Positions 40,455 through 50,303 of a DNA stretch of 64,000 nucleotides are shown one piece after another. Under the pieces are notes generated by a model. It made no database searches. It saw nothing but the letters and a program-made list of their open reading frames with translations, and was not told the origin of the DNA. Every line of letters starts with the position of its first letter. Position 1 is the stretch's first letter. The translations under genes were made by a program, and so were the position numbers. This DNA comes from LZORAL124-50-18 sp051208045 (GTDB lineage: Bacteria > Pseudomonadota > Gammaproteobacteria > Pseudomonadales > Oleiphilaceae), in contig JBPJFY010000005.1 in NCBI GenBank assembly GCA_051208045.1, positions 236,169 to 300,168 on the forward strand. The letters are read 5' to 3'.

Positions 40455-43400
40455 CTACCTGGCAACTTGCTTAACCTCAATCTGCCGTTGAAGTTTAGGG
40501 CGAGCCTCTTCATGGTTACCTGAGTGCCCTTGCGCGGTAGCACCAAACGTAGACAGCACCTCTGAAATAAAATCCAGGTTTTCCAGGTTCAGGTTAGTGA
40601 CTTCAACGGTGTTGAGGTCACTGATAATCGGATACCCGCCACAGGTTTCACCCAGCGTACAGATGAACGTATCATTGTCGACGTCTGAACCTCCGGCGAT
40701 ACTGTACGTCCCGGGGCTGACACCGCTGAATCGGTAACTGTAGACGCCATCCCCCAGATTTTGCGGCGTGGCCTGTTGCACGGTATTCCGGTCTTCATCC
40801 AACAGCAGGATATACAGTCGACCCGGATTCACGGTAACACTCGTGGTGCCCACCGTCATACTCACTTGTACTTTCACCGTGTTGGCGTCGCTCAGGGTGA
40901 AGGTGATGGTTCCCGTATAGGAGGAATCACTGAGGCCGGAGCGATCAATGGTCACCAAATACGTACCGAGCCCTTCAGCATCTGTGTTGTTGGCGGAAAC
41001 ACTTAACCAGCTGGCATTGTCTTCCACTGTCGCGATGGAAACGGTTTGTCCACCCGCGTTGGACAGGGTAATCGTGGCACTGTCCGACCCGCCCAGGCTC
41101 AAGCTGTTGGGCGAAGCGGTAACGACGGCGGGCAACATAGCGGTGCCTCCGGAAGCCAAATCCTGTGCCGCTTGAACCGCCTTGAACGCGTCAATGATCC
41201 CGTGGCCGTAGATATTGTCCCGTCCTGAAACGCCGGCATCGGTGGTGATCGCGCCGGACGCCAGCAACGTATCCACATCGGTCGGTGACAGATCCGGATA
41301 CACGGCTTTCATCAGCGCGACCACACCGGCCATGTGCGGCGTCGCCATGGACGTACCCTGATAGAAGCTCAACGTCGATTTACGAGTACCCTGTGAATCA
41401 TCCACGATGGTGCTGAGCACACCATCCGCATAGCCATCCTGGTTATTATCTGAGCCTGTGTCGCCACCCGGCGCTGCAACATCAATTCGCGACCCAAAGT
41501 TCGAGTAGGGCGCGCGGTCACCGTTGTAATCGGTCGCGCTGACGGAAATCACGCCATCGTAGGAGGCTGGATAGGACAGCTGAGATGTGTTTTCATTGCC
41601 GGCGGCGGCGATTATGATTACCCCTGCATTGCGCACAGACGTAATGGTGTTCTGGGCCGACTGAGAATAACCCCCCCCGCCCAGACTCATATTGATGATA
41701 TCGGCCTTCTGTGCCGGTACGGTTCCACTGTCATTGCTCAATCCTGCAGAAAACAGCATGGCCTGGTTGATATCATAATCGGTACCGCCGAATTGCCCCA
41801 GGACTCGAAGCGGCATGATTCTGGCACCCCAGGCAACGCCTGCGATGCCAATGTCATTGTCGCTCATGGCGGCCACCGTGCCCGCGACATGCGTTCCATG
41901 CCAGCTACTGGAGTTCAGCTGCGCGCTGTCACCCGGATCATCTGCGTTTGGGTCGATTCCGTTGCCATCCCGAGCATTTCTTGCGTCGGAAATAAAATCG
42001 TAACCATCCACCAGCTGACCTTGCAGATCTGCATGCTCCAGAAACACACCCGTGTCAATCACCCCGACGATCACTTGACCACTCGCAGGTGTCCCGGTGG
42101 TGACTTCCCAGGCTTCGGGCAAGTTTATCGCCGGGTAATGCCATTGCAGGTTGTAATATTGATCATTCGGCACTTTCATCGGATGCCGCAGGTAGTTGGG
42201 CTCAGCATACGCCACATCATCGCGCAGGCTGAGCTGTTTGATTTTCATCAGCGTTTGCCACTTTTTCAGGGCGGCCGGATTCGCTTTTGCCAGTTCCTGT
42301 TCTTTTTCAGTCGCGCTGGCTGCATTGAATCCTGCATCTGTATTCCAGCTCGCCAGGGTGGCGCGCGCGGTTTGAGTGTGAGTCGTGTGGATGCCTGATT
42401 GGTCGAGTGAGTCCACCTGTTGTGTGGACAGCGAGGTGCTTCCATTGGTTGCCTGTGCCTGGAAACCGGGGTCGGATTTGAACTGCACAATGGCTTCGCC
42501 AGGCATAAAGTCGGGAAGCGTAGATGCGTCTGCACCGCTTGACGTGACGGCGTTCAGTTGAAGGATGTATTTGGAAATGCCATTGAATGCGGAGACTTCG
42601 ATAAAGTAATTGCCGTTTGCTGGCACGGATACCGATTCAAACTCATCGGTAGAGAGCGAAAAATCGACGATATTCAGCTGCTCATCGTAAAGGGTAAGGT
42701 CCAGGTCGCCGGTGAACAGATCTTTACCTGAAAAATCCACCACCTGCAGCCGAATTTCCTGATTGGCCTGTAGATTAACCGCATAAAAGTCCGAGCGATC
42801 CGGGGTGAGGGCAAACCGGTCGTTCAGGTTTCGCGACGTACCGAATGAGCCTTGCGCACTGGCATAGCCACTGACGGTCACAAAATTCGTCAGGGCTTGT
42901 GCATTCGCTGCAGAATTATTGCTGACGTTGGCCGTGGCTTGGGGATCATTGATGTCGCTGTCAACATCGGTGCCGGTTTTGGTGGAAATCGTCCCAGACA
43001 GAGAAACGGTGATGTTAGAGGCGGTGCACAGTACCGAGACATCCGTGATATCCTGCGTGCCAACTTCGCCTTGTCCCTGGGAGACGGAACAGATTTGCCC
43101 ACTGGGCATCGAATCAATCGTGACGTTATAGATAGCGCCCGTGTTGAAATGTTCCGAAAAGGTGAAATTGCCACTCCCGGTCAGGGTGAGTGTGTCTGCA
43201 CCATTGTTTGACAATGTTAAGGAGCCCGCGAGACCAGTGACCGAGCCGGATACCGTATAGAACTGATTGGTCGTTTCGGTGCTTACCTGATTCAATCCGG
43301 TCAACGAGAGCGCGACTTCCCGATCAGTGAATTGCAGTGAGATGGTCTGGTTCAGGCCGCGGATGGTCACTGATGGAGCAACGTTCGCGGTTAACGTAAC

Positions 43401-43700
43401 GACCGTACCCTGGGTTGAAATGCTGTAGTCGTTGAATGCCCCGGGTAGCTCCAACCGTTCAATATTGCTGTCCAGCGTGACATCAACTGAATTGCCAAGA
43501 ATGGCAGTTTCTGCGCCCTCCGCGCCCAGCAATGTCACCGGAATGGTGAAGTTGAGGTCAGCCAGTCGAAGGGTTTCATCTGCCGACAGGAAAACCCGCT
43601 GGCCCGAGACCGTGGCTGCCTCAGAATCTTGGGGTAAAAGAAAAAGTGTGCCGCTACTCAAAAGCGTGGCGGCAAGTAAGCGCATGCGCAAACCGGGCAT
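40455..43700 (-). CDS. Secreted S8 (subtilisin-like) serine peptidase with PPC and beta-sandwich domains
   Basis: The ATG at 43700 has AGGAGA upstream and a signal peptide (cut near residue 30); 1081 residues. Order: N-terminal beta-rich region (30-270), a pre-peptidase C-terminal-like domain (about 275-390), a propeptide-like segment with FMPGEAIVQF (from about 405), then the S8 domain with D549 (VIDTG), H601 (WHGTHVAG) and S784 (GTSMATPHMAG). BACON-like and small Ig-like domains follow. All three catalytic residues are present. It is an exported protease whose C-terminal segment is unlike classical type II sorting tags. It converges on the lipoprotein gene. Confidence 0.92.
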   Translation of the reverse strand: MPGLRMRLLAATLLSSGTLFLLPQDSEAATVSGQRVFLSADETLRLADLNFTIPVTLLGAEGAETAILGNSVDVTLDSNIERLELPGAFNDYSISTQGTVVTLTANVAPSVTIRGLNQTISLQFTDREVALSLTGLNQVSTETTNQFYTVSGSVTGLAGSLTLSNNGADTLTLTGSGNFTFSEHFNTGAIYNVTIDSMPSGQICSVSQGQGEVGTQDITDVSVLCTASNITVSLSGTISTKTGTDVDSDINDPQATANVSNNSAANAQALTNFVTVSGYASAQGSFGTSRNLNDRFALTPDRSDFYAVNLQANQEIRLQVVDFSGKDLFTGDLDLTLYDEQLNIVDFSLSTDEFESVSVPANGNYFIEVSAFNGISKYILQLNAVTSSGADASTLPDFMPGEAIVQFKSDPGFQAQATNGSTSLSTQQVDSLDQSGIHTTHTQTARATLASWNTDAGFNAASATEKEQELAKANPAALKKWQTLMKIKQLSLRDDVAYAEPNYLRHPMKVPNDQYYNLQWHYPAINLPEAWEVTTGTPASGQVIVGVIDTGVFLEHADLQGQLVDGYDFISDARNARDGNGIDPNADDPGDSAQLNSSSWHGTHVAGTVAAMSDNDIGIAGVAWGARIMPLRVLGQFGGTDYDINQAMLFSAGLSNDSGTVPAQKADIINMSLGGGGYSQSAQNTITSVRNAGVIIIAAAGNENTSQLSYPASYDGVISVSATDYNGDRAPYSNFGSRIDVAAPGGDTGSDNNQDGYADGVLSTIVDDSQGTRKSTLSFYQGTSMATPHMAGVVALMKAVYPDLSPTDVDTLLASGAITTDAGVSGRDNIYGHGIIDAFKAVQAAQDLASGGTAMLPAVVTASPNSLSLGGSDSATITLSNAGGQTVSIATVEDNASWLSVSANNTDAEGLGTYLVTIDRSGLSDSSYTGTITFTLSDANTVKVQVSMTVGTTSVTVNPGRLYILLLDEDRNTVQQATPQNLGDGVYSYRFSGVSPGTYSIAGGSDVDNDTFICTLGETCGGYPIISDLNTVEVTNLNLENLDFISEVLSTFGATAQGHSGNHEEARPKLQRQIEVKQVAR

Positions 43701-43797
43701 GTGATTTCTCCTGTTGAGTTCCTTCTCCACCCTGTATCGGACGGTCGATCTTTACAGGATAGCAAATGCCGCAAAATCAGCTACTGGCGTCCCCGTT

Positions 43798-44244
43798 TTA
43801 AGGCAGCGTGGTGTACAGCGGTTCCACATCTGCATTAAAGTTGATGGCCATGACCTGCCAGCCTTCTTCGGCTTGATAATACGTGATCTGCCACACCAAC
43901 GCCGCCTTTTGATATTTGATCAACCAGGTGTGACGCTCAAAGGCATTACCTATGGTTTCTTTGCGGATGAGCGCATGACCGGTGCTGCGGCCTAACTCAG
44001 TTTCAATGAGCTTGCTCTGCTTGAGTGCCTGCTCGAGTATACTGCCAAACTCGGCATCGCTGGCGATGGCGTATCGCTGAATATTGCGATAGGCTTTCTC
44101 GGTCTTTTCCTGAGCCACCTGTTCAATAAATTCAGTGCTCAGTGTCAGCATCTCGTTGCGATTTTCCAGTTTGGCAGCGTGAAGTGTGGAGCCAAAGGTA
44201 AACAAGAGCGCCAGGCTGAAGGCGCGGGTAATACCATAGTTCAT
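43798..44244 (-). CDS. Hypothetical periplasmic protein
   Basis: 148 residues with a Sec signal peptide (MNYGITRAFSLALLFTFGST, cut after LHAA). The mature protein has two helices (LTLSTEFIEQVAQEK..AYRNIQRYA) followed by beta strands (ALVWQITYYQAEEGWQVMAINFN), the outline of the small NTF2-like/DUF4019 group, but family membership is not certain. It lies 12 bp downstream of spoVR on the same strand and may be co-transcribed. Confidence 0.6.
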   Translation of the reverse strand: MNYGITRAFSLALLFTFGSTLHAAKLENRNEMLTLSTEFIEQVAQEKTEKAYRNIQRYAIASDAEFGSILEQALKQSKLIETELGRSTGHALIRKETIGNAFERHTWLIKYQKAALVWQITYYQAEEGWQVMAINFNADVEPLYTTLP

Positions 44245-44256
44245 AGTTTGATTCGC

Positions 44257-45786
44257 TTAGGTGTCTGATTCTTCCCCGGATTTGGGAGGATAAGTATAAC
44301 GGGCGATTTCTTTGTCGTCTGCTACGGATTGCATGTGCACATCAAACCCCCAGAGTTTGTGGATATGGTGCAGCACTTTCTCTGTATCTGCGCTCAGGGG
44401 AACGCCATTGACCGGAATATGGCGGAGTGTGAGCGATCGGTCCCCCCGCACATCTACGTTCCAAACTTGTATATTCGGTTCGCGGAAGCTCAGGTTATAT
44501 TGTCTCGCCAGTTGCTCTCGCACATGCCGGTAACCATTTTCGTCATGAATGGCCGAAATTCTGTACTCGCTCTCCATTTCGTTGTCCACAATGGAGAAGA
44601 GCTTCAGATCACGTATTACCTTCGGAGACAAAAACTGCAAAATGAAGCTTTCATCCTTAAAGTTGCGCATGGCAAAGTTCAGTGTTTCCAGCCAGTCTGA
44701 GCCGGCGATGTCCGGGAACCACTGCTTGTCTTCTTTGGTGGGCTCCTGGCAGATACGTTTGAGATCCGAGTAGATAGCAAATCCTAAGGTGTAAGGATTC
44801 AAACCGGAGTACCACTTGCTGTCGAACGGAGGTTGATAAATAACCCCCGCCTGGGATTGGAAAAACTCGATCATGAAGCCTTCGGTGACCAGCCCGCGAT
44901 CATACAGCTCGTTCATGATCGTATAGTGCCAGAACGTGGCCCACCCTTCATTCATGACTTGTGTCTGGCGTTGTGGGTAAAAGTACTGTGCGATCTTACG
45001 CACGATGCGTACGATTTCCCGTTGCCAGGGTTCCAGCAGGGGGGCGTGCTTTTCGAAAAAGTACAACAGGTTTTCCTGCGGCTCTTCCGGAAAACGTTTT
45101 TGTTTCTGTTTGGTTTTTTCGCCTTCTTTCACCGGAATCGTCCGCCACAACTCATTAACCTGTTGCTGGAGGTACATTTCGCGCTCCTCCTGGCGATGTT
45201 GCTCCTCTTCCGCAGAAATGGGGGAGGGCCGCTTGTACCGATCCACACCGTGATTCATGATGGCATGGCACGCATCCAGAATGGATTCCACCGCATCGAC
45301 GCCATATCGGTTTTCGCACTGGGTGACATAGTTCTTGGCGAACAACAGGTAATCGATAATGGCGCTGGCATCGGTCCAGGTTTGAAAGAGGTAGTTGCCT
45401 TTGAAGAAAGAGTTGTGGCCATAGGCGGCGTGCGCAATCACCAGCGCCTGCATCATCATGGTATTCTCTTCCATGAGATAGGCGATACAGGGGTTGGAGT
45501 TGATCACGATCTCATAGGCCAACCCCATTTGACCGCGCTTGTACTGTTTGGAGGTATTCAGAAACTGTTTGCCGAAAGACCAATGATGGTAGCCTACCGG
45601 CATGCCGACGGAGGAGTATGCATCCAGCATTTGCTCGGCACTGATAATTTCAATCTGGTTTGGGTAGGTGTCCAGCTTGAAATCCGCGGCGATCCGGGCG
45701 ATTTCCTCATCGTAGCGTTCAATGAGCTCAAAGGTCCATTCGGAACCGGTCGAAATCGGCTGTCTCTTGCGCTTGGCCTGTGGCAT
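44257..45786 (-). CDS. SpoVR-family protein
   Basis: 509 residues of the SpoVR/YcgB family, here complete: WTFELIERYDEEIARIA near the start, SVGMPVGYHHWSFGKQF, the YEIVINSNPCIAYLMEEN segment, HAAYGHNSFFKGN and NEGWATFWHYTIMNELYDRG. In Bacillus SpoVR affects spore cortex; in Gammaproteobacteria it is usually beside PrkA and YeaH, which are not present here. No signal peptide. Divergent from zntB. Molecular function is unknown. Confidence 0.94.
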   Translation of the reverse strand: MPQAKRKRQPISTGSEWTFELIERYDEEIARIAADFKLDTYPNQIEIISAEQMLDAYSSVGMPVGYHHWSFGKQFLNTSKQYKRGQMGLAYEIVINSNPCIAYLMEENTMMMQALVIAHAAYGHNSFFKGNYLFQTWTDASAIIDYLLFAKNYVTQCENRYGVDAVESILDACHAIMNHGVDRYKRPSPISAEEEQHRQEEREMYLQQQVNELWRTIPVKEGEKTKQKQKRFPEEPQENLLYFFEKHAPLLEPWQREIVRIVRKIAQYFYPQRQTQVMNEGWATFWHYTIMNELYDRGLVTEGFMIEFFQSQAGVIYQPPFDSKWYSGLNPYTLGFAIYSDLKRICQEPTKEDKQWFPDIAGSDWLETLNFAMRNFKDESFILQFLSPKVIRDLKLFSIVDNEMESEYRISAIHDENGYRHVREQLARQYNLSFREPNIQVWNVDVRGDRSLTLRHIPVNGVPLSADTEKVLHHIHKLWGFDVHMQSVADDKEIARYTYPPKSGEESDT

Positions 45787-45951
45787 GCGGGCTTCCTCGT
45801 TAAAACTGGCCTGTCCGGAAATCAGAAGGCACTAGGGTCACACACGTGGAGAAGAGCTGCTATGTTTCATTATAGACTATGCCGTTTTGGTCTCGGATTA
45901 AAAATGAGTAAACTGCGATGATGTGCAAAGAGCGAGTGAGAGTATGCCAAC

Positions 45952-46926
45952 GTGACAGTTAACGACGCATTAGTTTTTGGAGTCTGGCTCTCGGGAGAAA
46001 ACGCGGGGCAGCCCTATGAGGGCAATCTGGAACTTTCCGCGAGGGAGCGAAAGGACTTACTGTGGGTGCACTTGGATTATACGGCACCCGGCCTCTACGA
46101 ATGGCTGCTAGAGCATACCCATCTGGATCCCTTGGTGGTGGAGGCTCTTGTTTCTGAAGAAACACGGCCACGGGCGGTGAAAGTTGGCGAGGGCATGTTG
46201 GGTTCGTTGCGGGGTGTGAATCTGAACCCACAAGCGGACCCGGAAGACATGGTGGCGATTCGATTCTGGGCAGATCCTCATCTGATCGTGAGTACCCGAA
46301 AACGGCGGCTGCGGATTGCACAGGATATTGCTGACAGTGTGCGGATCGGCGAGGGCCCAGGTACCGCTGGGGAGTGGGTGTCGGTACTCAGTGCGCGATT
46401 GGTCGAAGGCATGCAGGAAACGATTGACAATATTGAAGAGCGCGTCGATGACTTTGAAGAAAAAATGCTCGGCCACCACATGACCAATCTTCGGGAAGAG
46501 TTGGCCATTACCCGTCGTCAGGCGATCGAAATGCGGCGTTATCTCTACCCACAGCGGGAAGCGCTGGTACAGATGCAAAATGAAAAGTTCGCTTTCTTTT
46601 CCGCCGATGACCGCGCCAGACTCAGAGAAAATGCCGAACACCTGGTGCGTTATCTTGAGGATCTGGATACCGTACGTGACCGTGCGGCAGTCACTCAGGA
46701 AGAGCTGAGTGCGCGAATGTCGGAACAAATGAATAACCGAATGTACGTGCTATCCATCGTGACCATGATTTTTCTCCCGCTGGGTTTTCTAACCGGGCTG
46801 CTGGGGATCAACGTCGGGGGAATGCCGGGTGTTGAAAGTGGCTCCGCCTTTACCGTGGTTGTGCTGATCATCATGGCCGTAGCCGGGGTTCAAATCTGGT
46901 ATTTGAAGAAAAACAAGTGGTTTTGA
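45952..46926 (+). CDS. zntB: Zinc transporter ZntB (CorA family)
   Basis: 324 residues read from a GTG start. A large cytoplasmic N-terminal domain with the long helices of CorA (RLVEGMQETIDNIEERVDDFEEK, shown here only in part in the next words: ETIDNIEERVDDFE) leads to two C-terminal helices with the pore signature GINVGGMPG, typical of ZntB rather than the GMN of CorA Mg transporters only in context. It is predicted to move zinc ions across the inner membrane. The gene is divergent from spoVR. Confidence 0.85.
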   Translation: MTVNDALVFGVWLSGENAGQPYEGNLELSARERKDLLWVHLDYTAPGLYEWLLEHTHLDPLVVEALVSEETRPRAVKVGEGMLGSLRGVNLNPQADPEDMVAIRFWADPHLIVSTRKRRLRIAQDIADSVRIGEGPGTAGEWVSVLSARLVEGMQETIDNIEERVDDFEEKMLGHHMTNLREELAITRRQAIEMRRYLYPQREALVQMQNEKFAFFSADDRARLRENAEHLVRYLEDLDTVRDRAAVTQEELSARMSEQMNNRMYVLSIVTMIFLPLGFLTGLLGINVGGMPGVESGSAFTVVVLIIMAVAGVQIWYLKKNKWF

Positions 46927-47051
46927 GCAGGATAGCTCTGCGCAGTCGTACTTGAAAATCGCCGGGGCATGGGAGGATCATGTGTTAACATCAACAATCG
47001 CGGAAGATCGAACTTAGTATGGATCACAAAAACAATACTTCGGAGGTTTTA

Positions 47052-47408
47052 ATGAAACTCAACTGCCACTGCGGAAACGTTCAGCTGACGGTTCCCAAAG
47101 CCCCTGCCGCGCTCACACGCTGTAATTGTTCGATTTGTCATCGTCATGGCGCTTTGTGGGGCTACTATGAGCCTGGCGAGGTCAGTGTTCATGTGGGCGA
47201 GAAGGGAGTGCACGCCTATCGATGGGGCGATGAGAACATTGACTTTATGTTTTGCCAGCACTGTGGTTGTGGAACGCACTACGAAACGACGGAAAAGTGC
47301 GAAGTAAACAAAGTGGGCGTGAATTTTCGCATGACGTCCCATAAAGCCATTGAACATATTCGAATCCGTGATTTTGATGGCGCGGATACCTGGGAGTTTT
47401 TGAACTAA
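47052..47408 (+). CDS. GFA-family zinc-binding protein
   Basis: The ATG at 47052 has a GGAG 6 nt upstream and gives 118 residues starting MKLNCHCGNVQL. The glutathione-dependent formaldehyde-activating (GFA/Gfa-like) family has zinc cysteines seen here as CHCGN, CNCSICHRHGA and CQHCGCGTHY. Many members bind zinc without proven formaldehyde activity. No formaldehyde dehydrogenase is nearby, so function is undefined. It precedes the hisA-like gene on the same strand. Confidence 0.85.
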   Translation: MKLNCHCGNVQLTVPKAPAALTRCNCSICHRHGALWGYYEPGEVSVHVGEKGVHAYRWGDENIDFMFCQHCGCGTHYETTEKCEVNKVGVNFRMTSHKAIEHIRIRDFDGADTWEFLN

Positions 47409-47494
47409 AAACCCACTGAACTGCGTTGGGTTATGGAGTATACTGCGCGCTTTTCCCGAAACCGGGATCGTATACTGACCAGGAGAGTAACCCT

Positions 47495-48262
47495 GTGACC
47501 TGTTTTCGCCCTTGTATTGATTTGCACCAAGGCCAAGTGAAGCAAATAGTTGGTGGTAGCCTGAACGACGAAGGCGCGCAGACCAATTTCGTCAGTACTC
47601 AGGAAGCCCCTTGGTATGCCAACCTCTATCGAGAGAAAGCGCTGACCGGTGGGCATGTGATCGCGCTGGGGCCGGGGAATGAAGACGCTGCATTAGCTGC
47701 GTTGAGTGCATGGCCTGGGGGCATGCAATTCGGAGGCGGCGTCACCGTGGAAAATGCAACGCACTATCTGGACGCGGGCGCATCCCACGTGATTGTCACC
47801 TCTTGGCTGTTTGACAGCGGTGAGTTCTCGTTTGAGCGCCTGGAAACCCTCAAGCAGCGCATCGGCAAAGATCGACTGGTGCTGGATTTAAGCTGCCGGA
47901 AAACGGAAGATGGCTGGCACATTGCCACGAACCGCTGGCAAACGGTCACCAGTACCGCCATTACGCCGGAAACACTCCGCGCACTGTCCAGCCACTGTGC
48001 CGAGTTTTTGATTCATGCGGCCGATGTGGAAGGTCTGCAGCGCGGGATGGATGAAGCATTGATATCGTTGATCGGCGCGCACAGTGAAATTCCGGCCACC
48101 TATGCCGGAGGGGCGCGTTCACTGGACGATCTGGAGCGGGTTGCTGCATTGTCGCAGGGACGGGTGGATCTCACCATCGGGAGCGCGCTGGATATTTTTG
48201 GTGGTAACGGCGTGACTCTGGATGCCTGTATCGCATGGAATGCCGCCAACCGTGCGCCGTAA
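47495..48262 (+). CDS. Eukaryote-type phosphoribosylformimino-AICAR ribotide isomerase (His6-like HisA)
   Basis: The GTG at 47495 follows AGGAG by 9 nt and gives 255 residues. The product catalyses the fourth histidine step (ProFAR to PRFAR isomerisation). Unlike ordinary bacterial HisA it matches yeast His6: CIDLHQGQVKQIVGG, HVIALGPGNEDAA, VIVTSWLF, LDLSCRKT, FLIHAADVEGL, YAGGARSLDDL and SALDIFGG. It is alone, not in a his operon, and no other his gene is visible. Either it supplies the pathway's isomerase or it supplements a bacterial one elsewhere. Transfer from a eukaryote or shared ancestry cannot be decided here. Confidence 0.9.
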   Translation: MTCFRPCIDLHQGQVKQIVGGSLNDEGAQTNFVSTQEAPWYANLYREKALTGGHVIALGPGNEDAALAALSAWPGGMQFGGGVTVENATHYLDAGASHVIVTSWLFDSGEFSFERLETLKQRIGKDRLVLDLSCRKTEDGWHIATNRWQTVTSTAITPETLRALSSHCAEFLIHAADVEGLQRGMDEALISLIGAHSEIPATYAGGARSLDDLERVAALSQGRVDLTIGSALDIFGGNGVTLDACIAWNAANRAP

Positions 48263-48335
48263 CAAGTAGCGCAGAACCAGGTCGAACACGCATCACCGTG
48301 AAGGGTGACATGAGGGGTAGTGAGGGGAAATCATT

Positions 48336-49184
48336 TTGGCAGAGATCGGTCGAATCAATTCGTTAAAGGTCATAAAAACCGCGCCGCAGGGTGTGTATCT
48401 GCAAGGGGGCTGGTTGGGTGAAGTGTTGCTGCCTACACGCTGGGTGCCTGAGGGGTGTCAGATCGGGGATCAACTGGATGTGTTCATCTATCTTGATTCG
48501 GAAGATCGCTATATCGCCACCACGCAAACGCCACTGGTACAGGTAGGGGAGGCGGCAAGCCTCAAGGTAGCGGATGTGAATGACTTCGGTGCCTTTCTCG
48601 ATTGGGGGATGCCCAAACAACTGCTGGTGCCGTTCAATCAGCAGCAGGTGGCGATGCAAAAAGGTAAAAGCTATGTGGTGTACGTGTACACTGACGACCG
48701 CACCCATCGTATCGCTGCCTCCAGTAAACTCAATAAATTCATTGCACACCGGTCTGAGGGATTCAAGAATGGCCAGTCCGTTAAGTTGTTGATTACGGAC
48801 AAAACCGACATTGGCTACAGTGCCATTGTAGAAAACCGGTCCTGGGGAGTGCTCTTCTACAGCGATGTGAACCATCCATTGCACATTGGTCAAACCGTTC
48901 CCGGATTCATCAAGCGGGTTCGGGATGATGGCAAGATTGACTTGAGTTTGCTCGCCCCCGGTTATGCCAAGGTAGAAGGCATTGGTGCAAAAGTGTTGGC
49001 TCAATTGAAGAAGCAGAATGGTTACCTGCCCATTTCGGATCGCAGCGATCCGGAGTTGATCAAAAAGCAATTTGGCGTGAGCAAACGAACCTATAAGATG
49101 GCGATCGGGGGCTTGTTCAAGCAAAAGTTGATCACTATCGAAGAAGACGGCATTCGAATTACGGAGAAAGGCAACAATGCATGA
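48336..49184 (+). CDS. S1-domain RNA-binding protein, CvfB-like
   Basis: 282 residues from a TTG start 8 nt after GAGGGG. The arrangement fits the CvfB/YitL family: tandem S1-type beta barrels (about 5-60, 68-130, 140-215) with a conserved VNDFGAFLDWGMPKQLLVP and RVRDDGKIDLSLL, then a winged-helix at the C-terminus (about 220-280). In Staphylococcus, CvfB binds RNA and affects virulence gene expression. The stop overlaps the VF530 gene by 8 bp. Confidence 0.88.
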   Translation: MAEIGRINSLKVIKTAPQGVYLQGGWLGEVLLPTRWVPEGCQIGDQLDVFIYLDSEDRYIATTQTPLVQVGEAASLKVADVNDFGAFLDWGMPKQLLVPFNQQQVAMQKGKSYVVYVYTDDRTHRIAASSKLNKFIAHRSEGFKNGQSVKLLITDKTDIGYSAIVENRSWGVLFYSDVNHPLHIGQTVPGFIKRVRDDGKIDLSLLAPGYAKVEGIGAKVLAQLKKQNGYLPISDRSDPELIKKQFGVSKRTYKMAIGGLFKQKLITIEEDGIRITEKGNNA

Positions 49185-49422
49185 CGCCTCATCGGACCCT
49201 CTCCACGGTGTGACACTCGAAAAAATGATCACACAGCTTCAGGAAAAATATGGCTGGGAAGGATTGGGTCAACGCATTCAGATACGCTGTTTTACCCATG
49301 ATCCCAGCCTGAAATCCAGCCTCAGATTTTTACGGCGCACCCCGTGGGCGCGGGCCAAAGTCGAAGAACTCTACGTGCAGATGGTGCGCGGCCCCTGGAA
49401 AGTCAAACCCAATATGAAGTGA
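49177..49422 (+). CDS. VF530-family DNA-binding protein
   Basis: 81 residues matching the VF530/DUF2132 family: DPLHGVTLEKMITQLQEKYG at the start, IRCFTHDPSLKSSLRFLRR and TPWARAKVEELY. It is a small helical protein thought to bind DNA; its role is not known. The ATG overlaps the CvfB-like gene by 8 bp, suggesting coupling. Confidence 0.88.
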   Translation: MHDASSDPLHGVTLEKMITQLQEKYGWEGLGQRIQIRCFTHDPSLKSSLRFLRRTPWARAKVEELYVQMVRGPWKVKPNMK

Positions 49423-49550
49423 GCCGGCGTTCTCACCCCCGAACGAATCAAGCGGAGAGTCTTTTCAGCAGCCGCATGAGCGGCTAAAATTGCGGCATTT
49501 TCTACCAAACAATTTAGTACAACAATCAGTAATACAATCAGGAAGACAAC

Positions 49551-50276
49551 ATGGGTCGAGCTTATCAAAACCGAAAAGAATCCATGGCAAAAACTGCTGC
49601 CGCTAAAACCAAGGTGTACAGTAAATACGGCCGTGAAATTTACATGTGTGCCAAGTCAGGCGGCATTGACCCGGCAGGCAACCTGACACTGCGCGGATTG
49701 ATGGATCGCGCAAAACGGGATCAGGTGCCCTCGCACGTGATTGATAAAGCCATCGAAAAAGCCAAAGGCGGCGCGGGAGAAGATTACTCTGTTGCCCGCT
49801 ATGAAGGCTTCGGCCCCGGCAATGCGATGGTGATCGTGGAGTGTCTGACGGACAACCCGAACCGTACCTTTGGTGATGTGCGCCAATGCTTTACCAAAAC
49901 CAAGACGAAAATCGGCACGCAGGGCTCCGTGAGCCACATGTTTGACCATTCTGCGATCTTCGTGTTTAAGGGAGACGACGAAGAAGCGGTACTTGAAGCC
50001 TTGATGGAAGGGGATGTGAACGTCTCCGACATCGAATGTGAAGACGGAAACATTACCGTGTTCGCGCCGCAGGACGAGTTCTTCAAAGCGAAACAGGCAC
50101 TGACTGCTGCTTTGGGAGAGATCGAGTTTGAAGTGGACGAAATCCAGTTTATCCCACAAACTACCACCCCGGTAGAAGGCGAAGAAGCGGAGACCTTCCA
50201 GAAGTTTCTGGACTTGCTTAATGATGTGGATGACGTTCAGAACGTCTACCACAATGCGGAATTGCCGACTGAGTAA
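49551..50276 (+). CDS. YebC/PmpR-family protein (YeeN subgroup)
   Basis: 241 residues. The N-terminus MGRAYQNRKESMAKTAAAKT rather than MAGHSKW marks the YeeN subgroup of YebC-type proteins. FGPGNAMVIVECLTDNPNRT and the C-terminal acidic VDDVQNVYHNA are family-typical. YebC proteins have been described as transcriptional regulators and as ribosome-associated translation factors for proline-rich stretches; the YeeN branch is less studied. Transcribed alone, converging on the M3 peptidase gene. Confidence 0.92.
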   Translation: MGRAYQNRKESMAKTAAAKTKVYSKYGREIYMCAKSGGIDPAGNLTLRGLMDRAKRDQVPSHVIDKAIEKAKGGAGEDYSVARYEGFGPGNAMVIVECLTDNPNRTFGDVRQCFTKTKTKIGTQGSVSHMFDHSAIFVFKGDDEEAVLEALMEGDVNVSDIECEDGNITVFAPQDEFFKAKQALTAALGEIEFEVDEIQFIPQTTTPVEGEEAETFQKFLDLLNDVDDVQNVYHNAELPTE

Positions 50277-50303
50277 TCTCTTCGATTTGCATTGATGAGT
50301 GTT

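Noticed and set aside
44833..45921. 362-codon plus-strand frame opposite spoVR
   Set aside because: Antisense to an intact SpoVR; no start signal and a biased His/Phe/Leu composition indicate a shadow frame.
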